Shown here: piece by piece, positions 23,201 to 35,200 of the stretch
Layout of the letters: every line of letters begins with the position of its first letter
Position numbering within the stretch: the first letter of the stretch is position 1
Assembly (NCBI GenBank): GCA_910591455.2
Contig: OU342819.1
Coordinates: 4,277,001-4,341,000 of the forward strand
Length of the DNA stretch: 64,000 nucleotides
From: Pholis gunnellus
Taxonomy: Eukaryota; Chordata; Actinopteri; Perciformes; Pholidae
Direction: 5' to 3'
Translations under genes and position numbers: made by a program
The notes under the pieces: generated by a model
The model's input: only the letters and a program-made list of their open reading frames with translations
What the model was told of the DNA's origin: nothing
Databases searched by the model: none

Positions 23201-26200
23201 CTTCCTCTTCAATGATGTTCAGCTGCTCAAAGACGGACGCCACCTTCAGGCTGAGCAGATGTATCGCAGGTGCAAAAATCAAACTTTGCAACATTTAAAA
23301 TGACCAGCCTTTGACATGAGGGCTGCAATTAATGAGTATTCCTCATTATCAATTGATCTGCTAATCTCTCTTTTTAACTACTCAATAGAGTGCTGCAGGA
23401 TTCAGTCCTATCTGGAAATGAGTTTGGTTTTATGCACTTCCAGTTCCCCTTTTCTTTTTTTAATGAGCTTTCGGTTAGAAGCCTGACATAAGGTATAGGC
23501 AGAAATACATCATCCCTGCAGCACTCTATTCATTGTTCATTTGATAAAATGTCCCTGTCGTGAAATTTGTAGAACCAATAATCTAGAACCCGAAGATAAT
23601 AATGATCTTGAAAACTTAAACAATGAACCAATTATAAAGTATTGTAGATTTATTTTCGATTAATCAATGAATGAATTGACATTCTGTGTTGCTATTCTGG
23701 CTCTAGAGTGTATCGTCTCCATGAGAGGCTGGTGAACCTCCGCAGCGAGTACAACCTGCGCCTCAAGTCCGGTGTGACCACCACACAGATCCCCATGACT
23801 CAGATCCACACCGCCCAGGTCACCACCCTGCAGCAGGCCCCCATGAGGGTGCGGCATGAGCTGGATGAGGTCACCATGCGTTACATCCGGGATCTGCTGG
23901 GCTGGGTGGAGGAGAACCAACGGCGGGTGGATGACGGCGAGTGGGGCACCGACCTGCCCACCGTCGAGTCCCAGCTGGGCAGCCACCGTGGCCTGCACCA
24001 GTCTGTGGAGGAGTTCCGCTCCAAGATCGAGAGGGCAAAGGCGGATGAGGTACAGACTTCTGAGCTGACATGAGCAGAGATATATTTGGGAAAATTGGGT
24101 TATTGGGTGTAGCATAGTAGCCGCAGTAGATCAAGCTGGTAGCATTGATGATGATGACATTCATAGATATTTTAAGAATTTAAGTAAAAAAGGAAGGGCA
24201 GTTGTAAATTCTTGCACTTGCCTGTTTTATTTTTTTTGTTTCCTTAACTGTCTTTCTTTAGTGGTTTGGATAATATACAGTCATTTTGCTGCCATTGTGA
24301 AGAAGACTCTAATATTCAATATTAGAACAATCAGAATCGTCAGAATCAACTAAAGTATTTTTCTTTCTAATTGTTTCCCATTTATATCTTGACTGACCTG
24401 TTTGGAATGTTTCTTATTGCCTCTTCCTGCTCCAGAGTCAGATCTCACCGGCCAGTAAAGCTGCCTATCGCGAGTATCTGGTGAAACTGGAGCTGCAGTA
24501 CAGCAAGCTCCTGGTAAGCTACGACAAATACATGAAAAAAGATCCTGAGTAAAGAGATTCATTTCTTTAACTTAAGCAAGTTATGTGTGCATGTTATAAA
24601 GCTGATCTCATGGAGGTTCAGTAAAGTCAAAACAGCATGAAACTTTACCATGATGTCACTTTTTAGCGGCTCTGTTCCCATCCAGTTTCTTCAGAATCAG
24701 TCCCTCAACAGGCACCATAATGTTTTTGTCATACGCTCACTTGCAGAACGCCTCTAAGGCCCGTCTGCAGTACCTGGACCAGCTCCACGCCTTCGTCATC
24801 GCAGCCACCAAAGAGCTGATGTGGCTGAACGACAAAGAGGAGGAGGAGGTCAACTACGACTGGAGCGAACGAAACACCATCATGACGGCCAAGAAAGACA
24901 ACTACTCGGTAGAGTGACGATGCAACGCAGTGTTCTGATCAAGTTTACCGGCAGTGCTTTTATCGTGACGATGATGAATGTGATGTGATTCGGTTCCGAG
25001 CAGGGTTTGATGAGAGATCTGGAGCTCAGGGAGAGGAAGATGAACGAAGTCCAGGCCACAGGAGACAAGCTGCTGAGGGACGGTCACCCTGCCAGGAAGA
25101 CTGTAGAGGTACGATGATTCAGGACGGAGAAGGACTCACTTGACTACTCAACACCATGTCAAATTGTAGACGTTTTAATTAAAGCCTTTGACTATATTAG
25201 TTTTAAATCAGATGTTTACCCTCCTCATCAAAACACCTGTTCTCCACCACTACCCTCCCTGCTCAGGCCTTCACTGCAGCTCTGCAGACTCAGTGGAGTT
25301 GGATCCTCCAGCTGTGCTGCTGCGTCGAAACCCACCTGAAAGAAAACACCGCCTACTACCAGGTATGTTTACTAACTTACACAAGACCCCAAGATCACAA
25401 GACCCCAGTTCAAGGGACGGTTCACCCCCAACATCAAAAATACATATTTATCCTCTGACCTGTAGTGCTGTTTATCAATCCAGACAGTTTTGGTGTGAGT
25501 GGTGGAGATGTCTGCCTTCTTTCCAGCATAATGGAACAAGATGGCACTGGGCTTGTGGTGCTCAAAGCACCAAAACAAAGACAAAACTCAACAGCAATGG
25601 GGGTTTTTTCCCAGAAATCCTAAACCCGTTTTCTCAAGATTATCCACTGACCTTCCTCATGTCGGAACTTTTTTCTTTCTACGGAACTACATCTCCACGC
25701 AAGCGCGAGATGTAAACATTAATGGTGTCCTGAGCTATAACGTTAGCTATTTAGCGCTATCGAGGTTAGATTGATTCTTCATTCTGCGCGTTGATACTGT
25801 TGGAGCGTGTAGTTTAGTAGAAAGAAGATAGTTCCGACATGAAACGGCTCACAACAAGGTCTTTGAATTATCTTCAGTAACTGGGTCATAATTTCTGGAT
25901 AGAGACGTCACTGTTGACTTTTTAAAATGCATTTGTTTTGGTGCTTTGAGCGCCTCAAGCCGACTAGTCACATTATACTGGAGAGAAGACATCGGCTGGT
26001 ATCTTCAATACTCTACACTAAACACGAACATCTAGATTGATAAATAGCACTTGTGGTGGAAAAATATGTGTCGTTCATTTTTCAACTGTCCCTTCGATGT
26101 TTATCTATAAAGAGTTAACTTAATGAAAGCACGATTAGTATTCTTCATTGCTCTCTTGTCCATCAGTACGCGTGTCGCCCTTTAGTTTGACCACCTGTTG

Positions 26201-29200
26201 CTGCCTGGGTATTTAGGGCGAGTTCTCAACGCTGCAGCTTAACTTCTTCCACTTTCGTCCTCGTCTAGTTTTTCTCTGACGTGAAGGAGGCTGAGGACAA
26301 GCTCAAAAAGATGCAGGACGCAATGAAGAGGAGGTACACCTGCGACCGCTCCGTCACAGTCACGCGGCTGGAAGATCTACTGCAGGACGCAGCTGTGGGT
26401 TCCTTCACCATCATGTTGTTTCCTTACCAAACACATCAAGACACCGTTATCGTACCTTAGCTCTGTAGTGAAAAGAGAATGCTTAACCATAATAATTGTG
26501 CATGGGACACCATAAAACATCAATTTATTAAATCTTCACAGGATGAAAAAGAGCAACTGACTGAATTCAAAACTCACCTGGAAGGCCTGAAGCGAAGGGC
26601 CAAGACCATCATCCAGCTAAAACCACGAAACCCCGCGACCGCAATAAAGGGCAAACAGCCCGTCCAGGCCGTCTGCGACTTCAAACAGATGGAGGTAGGC
26701 CTCTCAACTGCATGGAGTTATTATTTTTAACTAATTCATTCTCTTTCATATTTTGGGATATAACCAGAATTGATTACATTATTTAATATTGAATATGAGA
26801 ATATGAATGAGTTCAAAAGCTGCGTCCAGCTTTCAGTTCACTTTCATGAAGTGAAGTCATTTACTTGGTAAACACCAGTAAATTTAAAGGAATATCAAGT
26901 AGCAGATTGAGTCAGTCTTTATTTACCTTCTTCCAGATCACAGTCCACAGAGGGGACGAGTGCGCTCTGTTGAACAACTCGCAGCCTTTCAAGTGGAGGG
27001 TGCTGAACGACAAAGGCAGCGAGGCGTCTGTGCCGTCCATCTGCTTCCTGGTTCCACCCACTAATAAGGACGCTGTGAACAGCGTTGCCGGGTGAGATGA
27101 GAGTCGCCGTCTGAGATTACTTCAACTCTAAATTCACATGCACACAGTGTGGCGTTAAGTGCTGATCTCCATTAACCCTCCTCAGACTGGACGGAAACCT
27201 CCAGCGGCTGCAGACGATGTGGCAGACGATGTTTGTGGACATGAAGAGCATGCTGTCCTGGCAGTACCTGATGAGAGACATCAACATCATCAAGACCTGG
27301 AACATCACCATGGTAATAACACCGGGCATACCGTATTAGAGAAAAAACGAATGCACTACCAGTGCCTTTAAGTTGTTAGAAAATCCATGAAGCACAGTGA
27401 CAATGAATGGAACTTGTTACCAAAGACGGGAGGGAGAAATCTATTAACTTTAATATATTCAGCATCTACGTTGTCATTAAACGTTGTCTGCTAGTCATGA
27501 TATTGTTTGAGCCAGTATACCTGCTGCTCTTATATCTGCTGCAATTAACATTAATATGTGGAAACGGATGAGTTCCCCCTCAGTTACTCTGAAGCCCAGA
27601 GAGGTAAGTGAGAAAGTACAATTCTGGTGATCCATGTCTGATCTCAATTGTTTTCTCTCCTGTGTTTATGACTTAAGAAATGGTGAAAAAAAACTTTAGA
27701 ATTTTTGATCATTTTGGCCACAAGAGGCAGAAGTGCACCACTGCCAAATGTTCTAAAAGCATTCATGTGTTCTTCACGGTGAGTTTTAATGTACACAACT
27801 TGCTAACACACAATATGTGTACCTTGTGTTTAGAGTGCATGGAGAGATTGAAACTCTCTGGAAGAAAACATGAATGCCCAAAACTTCCCCTAAATCCTAC
27901 ACAATGTTCCTTCAAGTCACAAACGGAAGAGAGAAAACTATTTATATAAGACTTAGATCAGCAGGGTTTTTTCTGTCTCTCTTTCCTCTCAGGGCTTCAG
28001 TAAACTTAAATTCAGATGAAGGGGCCAGGGTTATTGTTTCACCTCATTTAAACAAGTATTCATCATATCTAGTTTCATACTTACCATGCAAACACAAATC
28101 TGACTTCAAATAAACTTGGTTTATCTGGTTTAGCCTCTCTCTTCTACTTGTTATACTGCCGATCATTTAACCCCCCCCCCCCCTTATCTGCACCCTTGCA
28201 GTTTAAGACCCTGAGGGTGGAGGAGTACCGTCTATCACTGAGGAACCTGGAGCTGCACTACCAGGACTTCCTGAGAGACAGCCAGGACTCCCAGATGTTC
28301 GGGGCGGAGGACCGCATGCAGGTCGAGTCCAACTACAACAGAGCCAACCAGCACTACAACACAATGGTCAGCTCTGCAGAGCAAGGTGTGTACTGTTCAG
28401 TATTTCATGGACCACCGGTTCTTCTGTCACCCCAACATGGTCGTTCAATGGTTATGAGACACACTTATTCAGTTTTTAGTGGGTTTCTCATCGAATCATT
28501 TCTCAGACATTTGTGTTGAAATTCAGCCATGGTCATTTGAGTGTAAGTTGACTGTTGGATTCACATTACAGGCTATGTGCCACCCAGAGCAGGTAAGGTG
28601 CCTCAGTTACAGTGTGCAGCAGCAGCTTCTGATTGGCTGAACAGGAGTGTGTGTGTTTGTGTGTGTCATGTTTCATCCCATCCTTTAACTCAATCAGCTT
28701 CATGTTCCTCACTTGTGCCTCTCCTAACTTCACTCATCGTTGCATTCTTGTCTCTGCATGGGTTTAACAGCAGCTGATTTTCAATCTTTAGCACTGAATG
28801 ATTAAATCAGTTAACTGATCAATTAACCACTATGACGAATAATCAACGTGAAACCAATCAAGCATGAAGAAGTACATTTACTGTGCACAATGTGGCATTA
28901 ATACTTTCGCAAATCATAGACAATAATTACACTAAAGACCCTGTAGTTTTGTAATGTAATACACACAATCACACTTGGAGTAACAACGAGCTTATTTTAT
29001 CCTGAGTTCAATACTTTTTTTAATCCAACCAGGAGAGCAAGACGAGTCTGTGTGTAAGACGTACCTGATGAAGATCAAAGACATCCGTCTGAGGCTGGAG
29101 GGTTGTGAGAACCGAACAATGACGCGTCTCCGCCAGCCTGTGGACCGGGAGCCGCTCAAAGCCTGCGCCTTGAAGACTGCAGAGCAAATGGTACTAACGG

Positions 29201-32200
29201 ACATCAGTGCAAACAAACTGAGATTTACAACATCAACACAAAGTCAGGAAGGAAAGCTAGTAACCTAAATGAAACTGTGTTCCTGGAGAGCTCAGCAGTG
29301 TGTCATCAACTTAGTGATGATGGGTTTAAAAACTCATCAGGTATCCTGTTACATACTGTTGGATTTTACTGCCAAAATAATGGCAACATATTTATATTAT
29401 TGGCTATAATATTAGTTCTCTAACCCACCTCCATTTTTTCAATGACAGAAAGTCCAGTCTGAGTTGGAGGGCTTAAAGAAAGACTTGAACTCCATCAGTG
29501 AGAAGACCGAGGAGGTCCTGGTGTCTCCTCAGCAGACCAGCTCGGCCCCGATGCTGCGCTCCGAACTGGACGTCACGCTGAGGAAGATGGACCACGTCTA
29601 CGGCCTCTCCTCCGTCTACCTGGACAAGTGAGGCTTTTGTGACTCTCTGAGCGCTTCGCGGTGCATTTCCAGCTGGTATTGTGCTTTTTTTAAAAATATA
29701 AGTGCAAACCTCTTTGATTTCAGGCTGAAGACCATTGACGTCGTGATCAGAAACACTAAAGACGCAGAAGACACACTGAAGACTTATGAGACTCGTCTGC
29801 GTGATGTTAGCAAAGTGCCAGCCAAAGACAAGGAGGTGGAGGACCAGCGCAGTGAGCTGAAGGTATTTCCTCTTCTTTGAAAGATCAATGTACATATTTT
29901 GTTTTATACTATGATTGAACTCTAAGTTATACGAGGATTGTTCCCAAACTGGACTGCATAGGTGATGAGTTTGTTCTTTTCGTCTGACAGGCGATGCAAG
30001 CTGAAGCAGAGGGCGACCAGGTTGTTTTCGACCGCCTGCAGGACGAGTTGAAGAAGGCGACGGTTGTCAACGACAAGATGACGAGGATCCACAGCGAGCG
30101 CGACGCTGAACTGGAGCATTACCGTCAGCTGGTCAACGGCCTGCTGGATCGCTGGCAGGCCGTGTTCGCTCAGATGGACCTGAGGAAGCGGGAGCTCGAC
30201 CTCCTCGGGCGCCACATGAACTCCTACAACGGAAGCTACGAGTGGCTCATCCACTGGCTCGGAGAAGCGAGGCAGAGGCAGGAGAAAATTCAAGCTGTGC
30301 CCATCGGTGACAGCAAGGCTCTCAAGGAGCAACTGGCGGAGGAGAAGGTATTGTATAAGAAAGGAATGAGTTGTGAGGGGACTTTAGGTCATTATGCCCT
30401 CTGGTGGTCACAGTGATAGCACAGATTCAGTTACAGTGCACGTCACTGATTTTAACAACTTACTGGCTGTTGTAGTAGATGTGGCTTTGTGTTGATCATT
30501 ATGAAATATACAATGAAAATGTAAAAAAGTCATTTTTAATAGGGAAACATTGTCTGTTTTTTTTTAAATGTTTTTATTTTTACTGACAGAAACTCCTGGA
30601 AGAGATTGAGAAAAACAAAGAAAAGGTTGAAAATTGCCAGAAAAATGCAAAGGCTTACATTGATTCAGTCAAGGTATGTGCCAATACTTTAAACTTTACT
30701 ATTTTTTATTTTTCTGGCTGGGTTTAAGATTATTTTCTTCTTTTTTTAGGATTACGAGCTCCAGCTTTTGACTTACAAAGCCCTCCAGGAGCCCATAGCA
30801 TCTCCTTTAAAGAAACCCAAAATGGAGTGTGCATCTGATGATATCATTCAAGAGGTAAGTTTATCAGAAGAGCAAAGATGTGCTTACAGCCAGTTGGTAT
30901 GAATCTCTGCTATAAAAATGCCTTTAAAGGGAGAGTTCAGATGTTTTGAAGTGAGGTTGCCTGAGGTACTTATCCATAAAACAGAAAAAATATTTTCACC
31001 GCTTTAACTTGCCGACAGACAGACAGACCTTTCAGACGTGGAACTGAAGCCGTAATATCCATCTATGCTCTCTTCAAAGCCACCAGACTCCTGTGACGAA
31101 AACCCTCATTTTCCCTCACAGAACACAGGAGTTGCTGGTCTACCGCTGCCTCGATTTAATAGTTTGGTATTTTTAAAAGGTTGGTTCGGATTCACCAAAG
31201 TCGCACAATGACACAAACTAACTAACCAGTCGAGGTCGAGGTAGACCAGCAACTCGCGTGTTTTACGAGGTGGAGTGATTGTTGCTGGGAGGCTGTGGCT
31301 CAGCGGGTAGAACGGCGTGTCCATGAATCACAAGGCTGGCGGTTCTCTGGCTCCTACTGCCCGCATGGTGTCTATGAGTAAGACACTGCACCCAGACAAA
31401 TGTAATAAAGTTTTAAGTTTTAAAGCAATGGAGTCTTGTGGCTTTTGAGGAGAGCACAGATAAAGGCTTCAGCTCTCCGTTGGAAAGGGCTGTCTGACAT
31501 CAAGGTAAAGCTGAAGAAATGTTCTAGATATACAGTCTACACTTTTTCCCCCATAGGGCTCTAAAATACGTTTTTCAAACTATCCCTGTAACGCTTACAC
31601 ATGATCCTGGGGACCAAGTATATACTGTAAAGAGTGCGCGAAATTGATAAATAAATACACTGCATTTCTTTCAGTACGTTACTCTGAGAACCCGCTACAG
31701 TGAGCTGATGACCCTCACCAGCCAGTACATTAAGTTCATGACAGAGACGCAGCGCCGCCTGGAGGATGACGAGGTAATCACACACAGACTCTGGAGACAC
31801 GCGGGAGCAGGTTTCTGTCAAAAACCAAAAGTTCTACTAACGTAAACAATGCCACCCTTTTCCTGTTAACCAATTTGATGTATGGGAAATCATTTTGTCA
31901 TTAACTCCTCCCTAAAATGTTGGCACTCAAAACTTGAACATGATTACTCATCGTGTAGAATGACAGGAGAGCGTTCAGTGGTGAAGCAAACGGTTTCATC
32001 CTGGTGTTTCAGCGCATCACATCCCCACTACAGTATATGTCTCTCATTCCCCTACACTGTGTATTTAGTCAGATCATGTCACATAGGCAGAACATATGAC
32101 TCTGATTTGGCTGCAGCCATCTGCCCTGATCTCACTTACGTTTTGCAACTGCTTGATTTAGTATCCGCTTCTTTATTTCCTCTTGAAATCACCCACACTT

Positions 32201-35200
32201 GTGATTTGAAGGCTTCAATTTGGCTGCCTGCCTTCTCAGATGTATCATTTTTCAATCTACTTTACCTTTTACTTTCTCCCCCCCCCCACCCTTTTCTAAC
32301 TTTCTATTGTGTTTGATCCTTTTGACCTGCTCGCCAGTGCTTTGTCATGATGAATATTAATCTCACGCTTAAGAGATGAATTAACCCCAAAGCACCAGGT
32401 ATTTAAAAGAAGGAACTAAAAACCTCACAGTTCATGTCATTCATCCGTGTCAGACCCTTGTCTGTACTAAAGGGAAGGTTCAGGATTTTTTTGGAGACCT
32501 TTCGTTATTGAGTTAAGAAGTCTCAATTTGAAATCAATTGGCATCAGATTTCGCTTTGCGACATGTCAACCTTTAATGAAATTCACTAGATTTATGTATT
32601 TCTACTATTTTAATATAATAACTGTCATAAAAGCACTTTTTAAAGGACTTATTAGTAGTTGTATCAATACCGTTTAGGGCTGCAACTAATTATTTTCATT
32701 ATTTATTGATTTTTTAATTGATTTCTTTTAGTGTATGAAATAAAAAATAGTGAAAACGTGCCCATCGCAACTTTCCAGCTTTGAGTCAAAAGTAAGATCT
32801 TTAAATGATATACAACAAAGAAAGGCAACACATCCTCTATTTTCTTGCCCCCCGATTATCAAAGTAGTTGGCAATTATTTTTCTGTCAGTTGCAGCTGTA
32901 AAGCTTTTTTTTTTTTTACTACCAAATATACCAGAAATAACTGTTCTAACCCAGAGCTGAACTAGAGATACATATGACAGGTTTCTAAAGTGTTGGACCT
33001 TCCTTTTTAGAATGTCAATCACCTGTACAATTACACAATGCATCGCTCATGTTACTAAAGAGTAGAAGTCGTCTCTTGATGTTTGTTGTCAGAGTTTACT
33101 ATGTCTCGTCACTTCCATTTGAATCATGCTGTGTTTGCTGCATCATTCTGCTGTTCTTCTTATTGGGGGTATTCTGACTTGCTGTCCTTGCTATCTTTTG
33201 TTGCATGCTGCTAATTATTTATTACTCCTTGCCTCTGTCCTCTCAATGAGTCTACACATTTTACAGAAAGCTGCTCTGTATGAATGTAAAGATGGAGGAG
33301 TCTAACCCTAAATATCAAATGGTGACTTAATAACACAACAACGTTCCTCTAGAAACCCAAACATGAAATATTCCAAAGCAGCAACATCACACTACATACA
33401 TCATTGTATTTACAACAAACCCATAAAATATAACCAGGCTGCATCACAGATTATACAAAACATTGATCAATTTAAATACCTCAAGTGCATGAGAGCAAAG
33501 TGTAGTGACGTGCTGTGATGTTGTGAAGTAAAGTCATTCTGTGTGCCACATATTAAATTAACTTGACAAGCATTTCCCTATACTGTATTTTCTCTCTAAT
33601 TAAAAAGAACTGTATCTGTTAATTAAGATAATTAACTGTAACATATTCTCATGTATTTACATTTTCATGTACCTACATGTTTTATTTTGTAGTCTAACAC
33701 CTCTAACATTTTCTCAATTCCCTTTGCTCCTTCTTTGCTTCTACTAATACAGAAAGCTTCAGAGAAACTGAAAGAAGAGGAGAGGAGAAGGATGGCAGAG
33801 ATACAAGCCGAGTTAGATAAACAGAAACAGTTGGCGGAGGCTCATGCTAAATCAGTAGCCAAAGCGGAACAAGAAGCCCAGGAGCTGAAGCTGAAGATGA
33901 AAGAAGAAGCCAGCAAGAGGCAAGATGTCGCGGTGGATGCTGAGAAACAGAAGCAAAACATACAGCATGAGCTGCATCATCTGAAGAGTCTGTCCGAGCA
34001 GGAGATCAAGTCCAAGAGTCACCAGCTGGAGGAGGCGCTAGTCAGTCATACCAAAATTGAGGAGGAGATCCACATAATTAGACTGCAGTTGGAGACAACC
34101 ATAAGACAGAAAGGCACAGCCGAGGCCGAGTTACAGCAGCTCAGAGACAAGGCTGCCGATGCCGAGAAGCTCAGGAAAGCTGCTCAGGAAGAAGCAGAGA
34201 GGCTTCGCAAGCAAGTGACTGAAGAGACTCAGAAGAAGAAGAATGCAGAAGATGAGCTGAAACGGAAATCTGAGGCAGAAAAAGAGGCTGCCAAGCAAAA
34301 GCAGAAGGCACTGGATGACCTGCAGAAATTCAAAATGCAAGCAGAGGAGGCAGAGAGGCGCATGAAACAGGCTGAGGAGGAGAAGCTGAGGCAGATCAAA
34401 GTAGTAGAGCAGGTGGCACAAAAGAGTGCCGCCACACAGCTGCAATCCCATTCCATGTCGTTCAGTGAGAAGACAACAAAACTGGAGGCATCCCTTAAGA
34501 AAGAGCAGGGCACCGTTCTTCAGTTGCAGGAGGAAGCTGAAAGGCTCAGGAAGCAACAAGAGGAAGCTAACAAAGCTAGGGAGCAAGCAGAGAAAGAGCT
34601 TGAAACATGGAGACAAAAAGCCAATGAGGCGCTCCGCTTGAGGCTACAAGCTGAAGAGGAAGCTCAAAAGAAGAGTCAGACTCAAGAGGATGCAGAGAGG
34701 CAAAAGGTAGAGGCTGAGCGTGATGCCAAGAAAAGGGCTAAAGCTGAAGATGCTGCTCTTAAACAGAAGGAGAATGCAGAGAAAGAGTTGGAAAAGCAGA
34801 GGAAATTTGCAGAACAAGTAGCCCAGCAAAAGCTGTCTGCTGAACAGGAATGCATACGACTGAAGGCCGACTTTGACCACGCTGAACAACAGAGGGGCCT
34901 GTTGGATAATGAGCTCAAGCGTCTGAAGAATGAGGTGACTGCTACCGAAATCCAGAGGAAGCAACTGGAAGATGAGCTGGCCAAAGTCAGAAGTGAAATG
35001 GATGCTCTTCTGCAGATGAAGCTTCAAACTGAGAAGCAGACGATGTCGAACACAGAAAAGAGCAAGCAGCTTCTTGAGTCTGAAGCGTTGAAAATGAAAC
35101 AACTTGCTGATGAAGCGACTAGACTGAGATCAGTTGCCGAAGAGGCAAAGAAGCAGAGGCAGACCGCGGAGGATGAGGCAGCGCGGCAGAGAGCTGAGGC

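Larger units (their letters stand above)
30855..31674 (+). other. plec intron 30, mostly nested mobile elements
   Basis: The intron is mainly the inverted-repeat element at 30927-31545 with a SINE-like fragment inside its loop, both listed separately. Confidence 0.6.

Noticed and set aside
25188..25715. 175-codon frame over exon 18 and the following intron
   Set aside because: A different frame from the true exon. The second half is the inverted-repeat element.
31292..31364. tRNA gene
   Set aside because: A-box is fair but the B-box is broken and no cloverleaf forms. It sits in a repeat, so it was called SINE-like.
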